Positions 16,965 through 28,625 of a stretch of DNA of 64,000 bases are shown here, piece by piece. The stretch covers positions 186,001-250,000 of the forward strand of contig NZ_PPTH01000014.1 in the NCBI RefSeq assembly GCF_002954225.1, in the 5' to 3' direction. This DNA comes from Arthrobacter ruber (GTDB taxonomy: Bacteria > Actinomycetota > Actinomycetes > Actinomycetales > Micrococcaceae). Each line of letters opens with the position of its first letter. Position 1 is the stretch's first letter. The notes under the pieces were generated by a model that saw nothing but the letters and a program-made list of their open reading frames with translations, had not been told where the DNA came from and did no database searches. Position numbers and translations under genes: made by a program.

Positions 16965-17432
16965 TCACACCCCCGGGTTCTCCCTGCGCGCGAGTTCCTC
17001 GCGAAGGAGCCGGAGCGCCGTCGGGCCGACGCCGTGCAGAGCGGCGAGGTCACCCTCCGGGACGCCCTCGAGATCCGCCCTCGTCCGGTAGCCGGCCTGG
17101 TGCAGGGCACGCAGCGCCGGGGCGCCCACGGCCGGCAGCGCTGCGGCGTCCGTTGCGGACCCGGTCTCGTCCTCGGGCCGGCTGATCCAGCGGATCCGGA
17201 TGGGCCCGCGGACGTCGGGATCCACGCGCTCGCCGTGCTGTGTCACGTCGACCAGACCCTCCCCCGCCAGCGCGAACGCGATGCGCCGTGCAGACGGCAT
17301 GAGGTCCCGCCACGTGTCACCGCCGATGCTGCGGGCGGCCTCCGACGGGCAGAGCGTCTTCACACTCCCGCGCTGCTCCGCGATCCGCAGGATCTCGGCC
17401 CGCAGCCCGTCCTCCGAGGACTGCTCAGGCAT
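16965..17432 (-). CDS. DUF3253 protein fused to a helix-hairpin-helix domain
   Basis: A 155-residue protein. Residues 1-80 match DUF3253, a small winged-helix-like domain (CPSEAARSIGGD...WRDLMPSARRIAFALAGEGLVDVTQHG). Residues ~95-150 form a pair of helix-hairpin-helix elements (LPAVGAPALRALHQAGYRTRADL and AALHGVGPTALRLLREEL), the type that contacts DNA backbone without sequence specificity. A DNA-related role is inferred from this. Its start overlaps the stop of the gene before it by 8 bases. Last gene of the three-gene minus-strand operon. Confidence 0.78.
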   Translation of the reverse strand: MPEQSSEDGLRAEILRIAEQRGSVKTLCPSEAARSIGGDTWRDLMPSARRIAFALAGEGLVDVTQHGERVDPDVRGPIRIRWISRPEDETGSATDAAALPAVGAPALRALHQAGYRTRADLEGVPEGDLAALHGVGPTALRLLREELARRENPGV

Positions 17433-17793
17433 CGCTGGGGCTCTTCCTGGCGGCGTCGCCCGCCGGCGGGGCGGACCGCTTCGCGTGGAGCGTGTCGAGC
17501 TCCTCGAGCGCGGCCGTCCACCGAGCCTTCCGCTCGGCCGCCGATTGCTCCCACCAGGGCGTCCCGCGCTCCCCGAGGCCCTCCTTGGCCAGCTGCACCG
17601 TGCGCCGCGCCCGCGGCAGCGCCGTGCCGTCGTCGCCCTTGGCGCTGTTGCGCACGCCCGAGCGACCGCGCCCTAAGTGGGACATGAGGCGCGCCTTGAC
17701 GTCCTCCGGTAACGACGGGTCGGTCTTCCGCCAGCGGCGCCCGCTGTGCAGGAAGAACCGCTCGTCGTCGGTGGTGTTCCCCAGGTCACTCAT
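17425..17793 (-). CDS. Conserved protein of the family often annotated as biopolymer transporter Tol
   Basis: A 122-residue hydrophilic protein, Arg/Lys-rich, beginning DDERFFLHSGRRWRKTDPSLPEDVKARLMSHLGRGRSGV and later GLGERGTPWWEQSAAERKARWTAALEELD. I recognise this as an actinobacterial family commonly labelled biopolymer transporter Tol. Nothing in the sequence supports membrane transport: there is no membrane helix and no signal. It is translationally coupled to both neighbours (4-base overlap upstream, 8-base overlap downstream). The basic surface and the DNA-binding partner suggest a nucleic-acid-linked role, but that is inference. Confidence 0.65.
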   Translation of the reverse strand: MSDLGNTTDDERFFLHSGRRWRKTDPSLPEDVKARLMSHLGRGRSGVRNSAKGDDGTALPRARRTVQLAKEGLGERGTPWWEQSAAERKARWTAALEELDTLHAKRSAPPAGDAARKSPSDA

Positions 17794-18245
17794 GCGGACC
17801 CGGGAGGGCCGACCAGCAGCAGCACCGTGAAGACCACGGAGATGCCGCTCACCGCGACGAGCAGGGCGGCGACCGGGCTGCGCAGCACCCACGCCTGCAC
17901 CTGCTCGGCCCGGTTCCCGGGCACCTCCGCCCCGGGCGCGAGGCGCCATGCACCGGCCAGCTGCCCGCGGCGCTCGATCCACCGCTCGTACGGGACCGTG
18001 GCGAACGGGACGACGGCGGAGGCGAGCCCGAGCAGACCGGTCAGGAATGACCAGCGCTGGTTGATCCACACAAACATGACGGTGACCACGAAGCAGAGGA
18101 ACACGAAGCCGTGCACGGCGCCGGCCGGCGGCACGAGGGCCTCGGTGGAACGGGTCACGTACTTGAAGAACATCCCCAGCAGCAAGAAGGCCCAGGTCAC
18201 CGCCTCCGCGACGGCGACGGTCCGGAACAGCGTGCGGGGGTTCAT
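17790..18245 (-). CDS. DUF3817 integral membrane protein
   Basis: A 151-residue membrane protein with three conserved helices at the start (RTVAVAEAVTWAFLLLGMFFKY, PAGAVHGFVFLCFVVTVMFVW, LTGLLGLASAVVPFATVPYERWIERRG) matching DUF3817, and an added fourth helix at the C-terminus (VAALLVAVSGISVVFTVLLLV). The start at 18245 has an AGGAGGA site. First gene of the operon; its stop overlaps the next ATG. Function unknown. Confidence 0.8.
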   Translation of the reverse strand: MNPRTLFRTVAVAEAVTWAFLLLGMFFKYVTRSTEALVPPAGAVHGFVFLCFVVTVMFVWINQRWSFLTGLLGLASAVVPFATVPYERWIERRGQLAGAWRLAPGAEVPGNRAEQVQAWVLRSPVAALLVAVSGISVVFTVLLLVGPPGSA

Positions 18246-18382
18246 GGGTCCTCCTGGTCGATGGTCGATTGCGCCCATTCTCCCATCCCCACCGGAGGGT
18301 CCGAGCGCCGCTGCCCGGGCACGGGTGCGGGAGCAGGGCGGTCACCGGACTGGGCGCCGCCTTCGGGCATCGGACGGACACG

Positions 18383-18424
18383 AAAAAAGGAAGCAGGCCG
18401 GACCGGGGTCCGACCTGCTTCCTT
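18383..18424 (-). terminator. Intrinsic terminator of the cold-shock gene
   Basis: Strong hairpin with GGAAGCAGG paired to CCTGCTTCC and an inner GGACC/GGTCC stem. Read on the minus strand it is followed by a run of six T, 27 bases after the csp stop. Confidence 0.88.
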
Positions 18425-18450
18425 CGAAGATCTAGTAGAAGATCCGAGCC

Positions 18451-18654
18451 TTAGAGGGGCTGGATGTTCGACGCCTGGGGACCCTTGGGGCCCTGCTCGG
18501 TGTCGAAGCTCACCTTCTGGTTCTCATCGAGCGAGCGGTAGCCGCTTGCGTTGATGGCGGAGAAGTGTGCGAACACGTCTGCGCTTCCGTCGTCGGGAGC
18601 AATGAATCCAAAGCCCTTTTCAGCATTGAACCACTTCACGGTACCTGTTGCCAT
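18451..18654 (-). CDS. cspA: Cold-shock protein, CspA family
   Basis: A 67-residue OB-fold RNA chaperone. RNP-1 (KGFGFI) and RNP-2 (VFAHFSAI) are both present, and the [11 protein letters not shown] start and [10 protein letters not shown] end are typical. It melts RNA structure at low temperature or during growth changes. The start at 18654 has an AGAAGGAAGA site. The ~200 bases upstream are clearly less GC-rich than the rest of the window, consistent with a promoter and a long structured leader as in other csp genes. Confidence 0.93.
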   Translation of the reverse strand: MATGTVKWFNAEKGFGFIAPDDGSADVFAHFSAINASGYRSLDENQKVSFDTEQGPKGPQASNIQPL

Positions 18655-18863
18655 TTTTATCTTCCTTCTGAAAATCAGACGCACTCCGACTTTCGGAATG
18701 CCCCAGTCGCGGCGTGCTTGTCCGCTCTTTCAGAGACGCGACCTACCCCGCAGGGGAAGACCGTGCGAAATACAAATGCGCAACACTACAACTGCGTCCC
18801 ACTAAACCAAACCCGGGAGGGTAATGGCAAGCAGGAGTTCCAAGGTTCTTGTTTCGAGACCCT

Positions 18864-19853
18864 TCAGGCGGCCACCGGCAGCATCGCCCCCGCCAGCAGT
18901 TCGAAGGATCGCAGCCATGTCTCGGTGGTGCCGGCCTGGGTCGCGACGATGAGTTCGTCCGCCCCGACCTGCACCGCGAAGCGCTCCAGGTAGTCCCGGA
19001 CGACGTCGGGCGTCCCCACGGCGCTGTAGCGCGCCATGTCCGCCATCTGCCGGCCGCCGGGAGACGCGAGGATCGCCTCGGACTCCTCCCGCGTGAAGGT
19101 CTGGCCGCGTCCGAGGAGCAGGGTGACGCGGCGCAGCATCGCCTCGTGGAACTCGTGGTGGGCGTCGTTCGCGGTGTCGGCCGCGATGACGTTCACGCCG
19201 GCGATGAAGTGCGGCGTCTGTGCCTGCGCGGAGGGCCTGAACTCCCGGCGGTAGATCGAGGCGGCGTCCTGCAGGGACTGCGGGGCGAAGTGGGAGGCGA
19301 AGGCGAAGGGCAGGCCGAGGGCGGCGGCCAGCCGGGCGCCGAAGAGGGAGGACCCGAGGATGTACAGCGGCACGTTGGTGCCCCTACCGGGCGTGGCCTG
19401 GACACCCGGGACGCGCGTCTCGCCGGTGAGGTAGCCCTGCAGTTCCAGGACGTCCTCCGGGAAGCTGTCGGCGGCCATGGGGTCGCGGCGCAGGGCGCGG
19501 GCCGTGGTCTGGTCGCTGCCCGGGGCGCGCCCGAGACCGAGGTCGATCCGGCCGGGGTGGAGGCTCTCGAGGGTGCCGAACTGCTCGGCGATGGTCAGCG
19601 GCGAGTGGTTGGGCAGCATGACGCCGCCCGAGCCGAGCCGGATGGTCGAGGTCTGCGCGGCGACGTGAGCGACCAGCACGCTCGTGGCCGAGGAGGCGAT
19701 GCTACCCATGTTGTGGTGCTCCGCGTACCAGATGCGGCGGTACCCCCACCGCTCCGCGTGCTGCGCCAGCGCCACGCTGGACGCGAACGTCTCGGCCGGC
19801 GTGGAGCCCTCGGCGACCTGCGCGAGATCCAGGATGGACAGGGGGACAGACAT
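18864..19853 (-). CDS. LLM-class flavin-dependent oxidoreductase
   Basis: A 329-residue luciferase-like monooxygenase that uses reduced FMN (or F420). The N-terminal [31 protein letters not shown] and [42 protein letters not shown] runs are typical of the YhbW/YvbT branch. The start at 19853 has an AAGG site 8 bases upstream. It stands alone, divergent from a small ORF. Substrate unknown. Confidence 0.87.
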   Translation of the reverse strand: MSVPLSILDLAQVAEGSTPAETFASSVALAQHAERWGYRRIWYAEHHNMGSIASSATSVLVAHVAAQTSTIRLGSGGVMLPNHSPLTIAEQFGTLESLHPGRIDLGLGRAPGSDQTTARALRRDPMAADSFPEDVLELQGYLTGETRVPGVQATPGRGTNVPLYILGSSLFGARLAAALGLPFAFASHFAPQSLQDAASIYRREFRPSAQAQTPHFIAGVNVIAADTANDAHHEFHEAMLRRVTLLLGRGQTFTREESEAILASPGGRQMADMARYSAVGTPDVVRDYLERFAVQVGADELIVATQAGTTETWLRSFELLAGAMLPVAA

Positions 19854-20006
19854 GGGTGCACCTTCCGGTTCTTGGGATCCGCGACGGGGGTGTTGCGCGG
19901 TCCTTCTCAGGGAACGGTTGCCCGGGCGCATCTATTTCCGCACGTGCCGGGAGCACCGCGGTCATGGCAGCGCCATCTCGCGGCGCCGCTCTGACAGACT
20001 GGGCCC

Positions 20007-20165
20007 ATGCCGAACAGTGAACCCCCCACCGAAGCCGAGCTCCGCGAACACCAGGACGCCCTGGTGCGGCAACTCGCCGTCGAGCAGAACACGGCCCGGT
20101 TGCAGTCCCTCAGCGACGAGCTCGAGGCCGTGCAGCGACGACTCGAACAGGGCCGCGGCGCCTGA
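20007..20165 (+). CDS. 52-residue coiled-coil protein
   Basis: A short ORF coding 52 residues, Glu/Gln/Leu-rich with heptad-like spacing (LREHQDALVRQLAVEQNTARL then LQSLSDELEAVQRRLEQG), so a single long amphipathic helix is likely. Third-position GC is high, as in real genes here. No strong ribosome site is seen before the ATG. It ends 17 bases before the BenE start. No function is known. Confidence 0.5.
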   Translation: MPNSEPPTEAELREHQDALVRQLAVEQNTARLQSLSDELEAVQRRLEQGRGA

Positions 20166-20182
20166 ACCCCGGGACGTCGAGG

Positions 20183-21382
20183 GTGCGTACCCGCCCTGCC
20201 ACACGAGCCGGCCTGCACGAACCCGTCCTCGCGGGCGTCGTCACGGCGCTCGTCGGCTTCACGTCGTCGTTCGCCGTGGTGCTCGCGGGCCTGCGGGCCA
20301 CCGGGGCGACACCCGAGCAGGCCGCCTCGGGGCTCCTGGCTCTGACCCTGGTCGTGGGGCTGGGGATCGTGGTGCTGGCGCTGCGCTACCGCATCCCCGT
20401 CACCCTCTCCTGGTCCACGCCGGGCGCAGCCCTGCTCGCCGGTGCGGCCGTCCCGGCCGGCGGGTGGCCCGCCGCGGTGGGCGCATTCCTCGTGACGGGT
20501 GCCCTGATCGCGCTGACCGGCGCCGTGCCGTGGCTGGGCCGCCTCGTGGCGCGGATCCCGCAGCACCTCGCACAGGCCATGCTCGCCGGCGTGCTGCTGC
20601 CCCTGTGCCTGGCACCGTTCCGGTCGCTCGGGACCATCCCGCTCCTGGTCCTCCCGGTCATCCTCGTCTGGCTGGCCGCATCGGCGCTCGTGCCGAAGTG
20701 GGCCGTCCCGCTCGCCCTCGTCGCGGCACTCGCCGTGATCGGGCTGCAGTTCGCCCTCGAGGGCACGGTGATCGAGCCCTCCACCCTGGCGCCGTCCCTC
20801 GCCGTCACGGTCCCCGTGATCGACCCGGCAGCCGTCGTCGGCATCGCCCTGCCGCTCTACGTGGTGACCATGGCGTCGCAGAACCTCCCCGGCGTCGCGG
20901 TCCTGGCATCCTTCGGGTACCGGGCGCCCTGGCGTCCGGCGCTGGCCGTGACGGGGCTCGGCACGGCCGTGGTCGCACCGTTCGGCGGGCATGCCGTGAA
21001 CCTCGCCGCCCTCTCGGCCGCCCTCTCGGCGGGCGACGGCGCCGGCGAGGACAAGGAGCGCCGCTGGATCGCGGCCCTCTCGGCCGGGATCTCCTACGTG
21101 GTGCTGGCCGGGGCGTCGGGGGCGCTGGTCGTTGTCGTGGGCGCCGCGCCGGCCGGACTCGTGGAGGCGGTCGCGGGGCTCGCGCTGATCAGCACCATGG
21201 CGACGGCGGTCACGGCGTCGTTCGCCGACGCCACGGGCCGCATGAGCGGCGCGGTCACGTTCCTCCTGGCGGCGTCGGGCCTGTCCGTCCTGGGGATCGG
21301 CGGGGCGTTCTGGGCGCTCGTGGGCGGGCTCGTGGTCCGGGCCACCCTGGAGCGCACGCGCGTCACCACACGCCGCGGTTAG
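20183..21382 (+). CDS. benE: BenE-family benzoate/aromatic acid transporter
   Basis: A 399-residue membrane protein with about 12 helices, matching the benzoate/H+ symporter BenE family. Clear family segments are LSWSTPGAALL in the first half and LPLYVVTMASQNLPGVAVLASFGYRAPWRPALAVTGLGTAVVAPFGGHAVNLAALSAAL in the second. It would bring benzoate or a similar aromatic acid into the cell with protons. No benzoate catabolic genes are in the window. The start is a GTG at 20183 with a poor ribosome site. The stop lies in a 15-base tandem duplication. Confidence 0.82.
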   Translation: MRTRPATRAGLHEPVLAGVVTALVGFTSSFAVVLAGLRATGATPEQAASGLLALTLVVGLGIVVLALRYRIPVTLSWSTPGAALLAGAAVPAGGWPAAVGAFLVTGALIALTGAVPWLGRLVARIPQHLAQAMLAGVLLPLCLAPFRSLGTIPLLVLPVILVWLAASALVPKWAVPLALVAALAVIGLQFALEGTVIEPSTLAPSLAVTVPVIDPAAVVGIALPLYVVTMASQNLPGVAVLASFGYRAPWRPALAVTGLGTAVVAPFGGHAVNLAALSAALSAGDGAGEDKERRWIAALSAGISYVVLAGASGALVVVVGAAPAGLVEAVAGLALISTMATAVTASFADATGRMSGAVTFLLAASGLSVLGIGGAFWALVGGLVVRATLERTRVTTRRG

Positions 21383-21402
21383 ACACACCGCGGTTAGACA
21401 CA
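21373..21402. repeat. 15-base tandem duplication over the benE stop codon
   Basis: The unit ccgcggttagacaca occurs twice head to tail (21373-21387 and 21388-21402), followed by the start of a third. The TAG in the first unit ends the BenE gene. Confidence 0.85.
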
Positions 21403-21440
21403 CCGCTGCCGGAGGGGCTCCCTGACCCGTCGGGCCCGGG

Positions 21441-22781
21441 CTAGACGGGGGTCGTGGGCGCCTGAGCCTCGTCACCCAGCGCACGTGCCCTCCGTTGGCG
21501 GGCGCGGTCCAGGGCGTTGATCACCGGGGCCGCCGTCACACCGTGGACCACGATCGACAGGACGATGACGAGGCCGCCGATGCGCCACAGCGTCGACTCG
21601 TCGGCGGAGAACTCGCCCTTGGACAGGGCGTAGCTGAGGTAGTAGATCGAGCCGATACCGCGGACACCGAAGAACGCGAGGACGCCGCGCTCCCTCGGAC
21701 CGGTCTTGCCGCGGGCGAGGCTCACCCAGGCCGAGACCGGGCGGACCAGCAGGATGAACGCCACCGCGACCACCACCTCGAGCGGACGCAGGCCCTCGAA
21801 GAGGCCGCGGGCCACGGCGCCGCCCAGCAGGACGAGCACGACGACGGTCAGGAGCCGCTCGAGCTGCTCGATGTAGCTGTGGAGCACGCCGTGGTAGCCG
21901 TGCGTCTGCTCCCCGGCCCGGATGGTGACGGCGCACACGAACACGGCGATGAACCCGTAGCCCTCCACCGCCTCGGTCACGCCGTACGTCAGGAAGGTCG
22001 CAGCGAGCGCCACGAAGCCCTCGGAGTGGTTCGCGAGACGCGCGCTCTTGATGGGGGACCTGAAGAAGACCCGGCCGAGCAGCAGTCCCATGCCGACACC
22101 GAACGCGCAGCCGATGATCATGCGCCACAGCACGTCGAGCAGGATCCATTCAGGGAACCACGCGGAAGGAGCCGTCCCTACGGTGCTGATGAGGATTGCG
22201 AGGTACACGAAGGGGAACGCCAGCCCGTCGTTCAGGCCCGCCTCGGAAGTGAGCCCGAAGCGCACCTCGTCCTCCGCCTCGAGGTCCTCCTCCGACTCGG
22301 ACGGCTCGCCCACCTGCACCTCGGACGCAAGGACGGGGTCGGTCGGCGCGAGCGCGGCGGCGACCAGCAGGGCGGATGCCAGCCCGAGCCCGAGCACCCA
22401 CATGCCCATCAGGGTCAGGATCAGGATGCACAGCGGCATCGCGATGCCGAGGAGCCGCCACGTGGTGGACCACCGGCGCCAGCCGATCCGGCGGTCCAGC
22501 GCGAGGCCCGCCCCCATGAGCGAGACGATGACGCAGACCTCGCTGAGGTGGATCGTGACGTCGCTGTACTTCACCGGGTCCGGGTCCGGCAGACCGGACG
22601 AGAAGCTGAAGACCAGGATGCCGGCGCCCAGGAACACCATGGGCATGGAGACCGGGGCGCGCATCAACAACCGGGGCAGGAGCGCCGCGGCGAACACGGC
22701 CAGTCCTGCCGCCGCATAGGTGATGCTTGCTGCTTCGAACACGCGCGCCCTCTTCTGTCTCCGTCGGCCCGTGCCGATCAT
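21441..22781 (-). CDS. CPA1-type cation:proton antiporter
   Basis: A 446-residue antiporter with 12 or so helices. The ion-binding helices are seen as LAPTDPVLASEV and SEAGLNDGLAFPFVYLAI, the TDP and ND motifs of the CPA1 group. It would exchange Na+ or K+ for H+. A very acidic loop (about residues 178-195, SESEEDLEAEDE) joins the two, longer than usual. The start at 22781 has a GGAAAGGG site; an open frame running far upstream is antisense to the helicase and was not used. It is divergent from the helicase gene. Confidence 0.88.
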   Translation of the reverse strand: MIGTGRRRQKRARVFEAASITYAAAGLAVFAAALLPRLLMRAPVSMPMVFLGAGILVFSFSSGLPDPDPVKYSDVTIHLSEVCVIVSLMGAGLALDRRIGWRRWSTTWRLLGIAMPLCILILTLMGMWVLGLGLASALLVAAALAPTDPVLASEVQVGEPSESEEDLEAEDEVRFGLTSEAGLNDGLAFPFVYLAILISTVGTAPSAWFPEWILLDVLWRMIIGCAFGVGMGLLLGRVFFRSPIKSARLANHSEGFVALAATFLTYGVTEAVEGYGFIAVFVCAVTIRAGEQTHGYHGVLHSYIEQLERLLTVVVLVLLGGAVARGLFEGLRPLEVVVAVAFILLVRPVSAWVSLARGKTGPRERGVLAFFGVRGIGSIYYLSYALSKGEFSADESTLWRIGGLVIVLSIVVHGVTAAPVINALDRARQRRARALGDEAQAPTTPV

Positions 22782-22907
22782 CAGTGCCCTTTCCAACAGT
22801 AGGGCAGGCACCGGCGGTGCATCGTCCGCGGACGGGAGCGGTACCGGCCCAGCAGAAAGCGCCCGGCTGTGCAGGAGAGCGTCACCGTCGCGTGAGAGCA
22901 TGGAATT

Positions 22908-26190
<3,283 letters not shown>

Positions 26191-26198
<8 letters not shown>

Positions 26199-26222
26199 CA
26201 CCGGCACCGGCGGTACGCCTCC
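26191..26222. terminator. Hairpin over the helicase stop codon
   Basis: GAGGCGTA (26191-26198) is complementary to TACGCCTC (26215-26222) around a 16-base loop. It lies between convergent genes with 26 bases between stops. Confidence 0.4.
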
Positions 26223-26224
26223 GC

Positions 26225-27055
26225 TCAGGCGTCGCCGGTCCGCAGCGCGGGATCGAGCAGTCCGGCGAACATCCGGGGCTCCCGGGCGATCCACCAGTGG
26301 CCGCCGGGCACGGTCGTCACCGTCAGGTCCTCCACCCAGTCCTCCAGTCCGTCCGTGAGGTGCGGCGAGAGGAACGGGTCCTTCAGCGGCACGATGACGT
26401 GCACGGGCACGGCGACCGGCCGGCGCCTGGGGGGCCGCACGTCGGAGAACATGTTGGCGCGGTAGAGGGCCAGGCCGCGGACCGGATCCGCGCCGACATT
26501 GCGCCGTGCAGTCAGCTCGTAGCGGCGTGCCAGCCCGTACCGCCAGGCCAGTTCGGGAAGGACCGGCAGCTGGAAGGCTCCGACGTACGAGCTGCGCAGC
26601 ACCTGTCCCACCCCCTGGAGGACGAGGCCCGGCTGCCGGAACCTGCTCCGCAGCCAGCGGGAGAAATGGCGCAGGTCCGGCCCCGAGATGCTGGTGTAGT
26701 CGGTGACCAGCCCGTCGGAGCGCTCGTCCTGGACCACGGCCCAGCCCTGGATCGATCCCCAGTCGTGGCCCACGAGCCGCACCCCACCGGGGGCATCGAT
26801 GCCGGCGAGCACGGCGAGGACGTCGTCGACGAGTTCCGCCAGGGTGAACCCGGCGCCGTCGAGGGGACGCGAGCGGCCCGCGTTGCGGGTATCGAACGTC
26901 ACGAGATGATGCGTCGGGGCGAGGACCCGGAGGACGGGGAGGAAGACCCGGTGGTCGTCGGGGTATCCGTGCACGAGGACCATGGTCGGCGTATCGGGGC
27001 CGGGGTCCCGCCCGAATTCGAACACGGCGAGCTCGGCGCCCTCCGAGCGGATCAT
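26225..27055 (-). CDS. Alpha/beta hydrolase, epoxide hydrolase-like
   Basis: A 276-residue hydrolase with an Asp nucleophile (VGHDWGSIQGW), the mark of epoxide hydrolases and haloalkane dehalogenases. The oxyanion strand is VLVHGYPDDHRVF and the catalytic His is in VPGGHWWIAREP. The ATG at 27055 has a GGGAGAGG site; the ATG at 27082 would add nine residues but lacks a good site. It may be the last gene read from the ECF operon, 70 bases downstream of EcfA, or independent. Substrate unknown. Confidence 0.78.
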   Translation of the reverse strand: MIRSEGAELAVFEFGRDPGPDTPTMVLVHGYPDDHRVFLPVLRVLAPTHHLVTFDTRNAGRSRPLDGAGFTLAELVDDVLAVLAGIDAPGGVRLVGHDWGSIQGWAVVQDERSDGLVTDYTSISGPDLRHFSRWLRSRFRQPGLVLQGVGQVLRSSYVGAFQLPVLPELAWRYGLARRYELTARRNVGADPVRGLALYRANMFSDVRPPRRRPVAVPVHVIVPLKDPFLSPHLTDGLEDWVEDLTVTTVPGGHWWIAREPRMFAGLLDPALRTGDA

Positions 27056-27125
27056 CCTGTGCCTCTCCCGCAACACGTCCATGCGTTACACCCTAGGTGC
27101 TGGCGCGCATCGGCGGCAGGCCGGA

Positions 27126-28625
27126 TCAGCCGCCCGTCGCGGCTCCGCGCGGGCTGATCCGGCCCGCCTCGAGCCAGACCGTCCGGTGTGCCAGCGCGTC
27201 GGCGAACGCGGCGTCGTGCGTCGCCAGGACCACGGCGCCCCCCTCCCGGGCATGCCGGGCCAGCAGACCGGCGAGCATCGAGCGGGTCGGCTCGTCCAGC
27301 CCCGCGGTGGGTTCGTCGAGCGCCCAGACGGCGGGGCCCGTGGCGATGATGGACGCCACGGCCACCAGCCGGCGCTGGACGAAACCGAGTTCGTACGGGT
27401 GCGCCTCCTGCAGCGCCCCGAGCCCCACGCGGTCGAGGGCGTCCGCGGCGCGCCGGACGGCGTCGTCCCGGCCCAGCCCGGCCGCGCGCGGACCGTAGGA
27501 CACCTCCCGCAGGACAGTGCGTTCGAAGAGCTGCTGGTCCGTGTCCTGGAACAGGTAGCCCGCGGCCGTGGCCAGCATGCCCGTCGGCTGGCCGAGGACC
27601 GGGACGCCGTCCACGGTGACACGACCCGTGTCCGCCCGGTACAGCCCGTTCAGGTGCTGCAGCAGGGTGGACTTGCCGGACCCGTTGGCGCCCCGCACCG
27701 CGACGATCTCCCCCGCCCGGACGGACAGGTCGACGCCGGACAGCACGGCGGCGTCCCCCGATGCACCGGCGTCCTGCGTGTGGCGGAAGCCGAGCCCCTC
27801 CACCATGACCAGTTCCGGAGCCGAGGGGTCCACCGGGGCGGGCCCCGCCCCGCGCCCCAGGCGGGGCGGATCACCCGCGATCCCGAGGCCGTAGCGACCG
27901 AGACCTGCCCGGCGCGCCTCCGCGAGCGGCCCCTCGAAGACGGCGTGCCCGTCCGCGAGCGCGAGGACGCGGGCGCCCGGCGGGTCCGTGGGCGGCAGCA
28001 GGGGTTCGCACACGACGACACCTGTACCGTGGGCGCGCAGTTCCTCCAGGGCCGCTACGACGTCGCGCGCCGCCTCCTCGTCCAGTCCCTGGAACGGCTC
28101 GTCGAGGATCAGCAGGCGCGGCCGCTGCACCACGGCGGCGGCGATGACGGTGCGCTGGAGCTGGCCCCCGGAGAGCCGCCGCGGATCGCGGTGCAGCAGG
28201 TCCTTCAGCCCCAGGGCGGCGGCCACGTCGTCGACCAGCCGGCGCAGGTCCGCAGCGGGCACGCCGCGGTTGGCGGGGCCGAAGGCGATCTCCTCCGCGA
28301 CGGTCGCCGACATCATGGACAGCTGCCCCCAGGCACCCTGCGCCACGTAGGCCACCCGCTCGCTCCAGGCGGCGGGGTCGATCCGGGGATCGGAGGGCAC
28401 GCCGTCGAACGTCACGGTGTCGCCGTCGAGCGTGATCGCGCCGCGGAAGACGGACCCGGCGTCCCCGCCGGTCTGGCCGGCCAGGAGGCGGGCGAGTGTC
28501 GTCTTCCCGGAGCCGGAGGCACCGGCAACGACCACGTACTCCCCCGGCCCCACGGCCAGGGAGACGCCCGTCAGGAACGGCTCGCCGTCGTCGTACGCGA
28601 AGTGCGCGCTCTCGAGCCGGATCAT
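27126..28625 (-). CDS. ECF transporter ATPase, two ABC domains fused (EcfA)
   Basis: A 499-residue energising subunit of an energy-coupling factor importer, with two ATPase domains in one chain. Domain 1 has Walker A GASGSGKTTLARL, signature LSGGQLQRTVIAA and Walker B LLILDEPFQGLD. Domain 2 starts near residue 270 with Walker A GANGSGKSTLLQH and Walker B VWALDEPTAGLDE, but its signature reads ELGFVQRRLVAVAS instead of LSGGQ. The gene overlaps the EcfT stop by 4 bases. It powers uptake of the substrate bound by the S protein two genes upstream. Confidence 0.9.
   Translation of the reverse strand: MIRLESAHFAYDDGEPFLTGVSLAVGPGEYVVVAGASGSGKTTLARLLAGQTGGDAGSVFRGAITLDGDTVTFDGVPSDPRIDPAAWSERVAYVAQGAWGQLSMMSATVAEEIAFGPANRGVPAADLRRLVDDVAAALGLKDLLHRDPRRLSGGQLQRTVIAAAVVQRPRLLILDEPFQGLDEEAARDVVAALEELRAHGTGVVVCEPLLPPTDPPGARVLALADGHAVFEGPLAEARRAGLGRYGLGIAGDPPRLGRGAGPAPVDPSAPELVMVEGLGFRHTQDAGASGDAAVLSGVDLSVRAGEIVAVRGANGSGKSTLLQHLNGLYRADTGRVTVDGVPVLGQPTGMLATAAGYLFQDTDQQLFERTVLREVSYGPRAAGLGRDDAVRRAADALDRVGLGALQEAHPYELGFVQRRLVAVASIIATGPAVWALDEPTAGLDEPTRSMLAGLLARHAREGGAVVLATHDAAFADALAHRTVWLEAGRISPRGAATGG

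Noticed and set aside
17425-17793. Tol biopolymer transporter
   Set aside because: No membrane helix, no beta-propeller repeats, and actinobacteria of this type lack the Tol-Pal envelope system.
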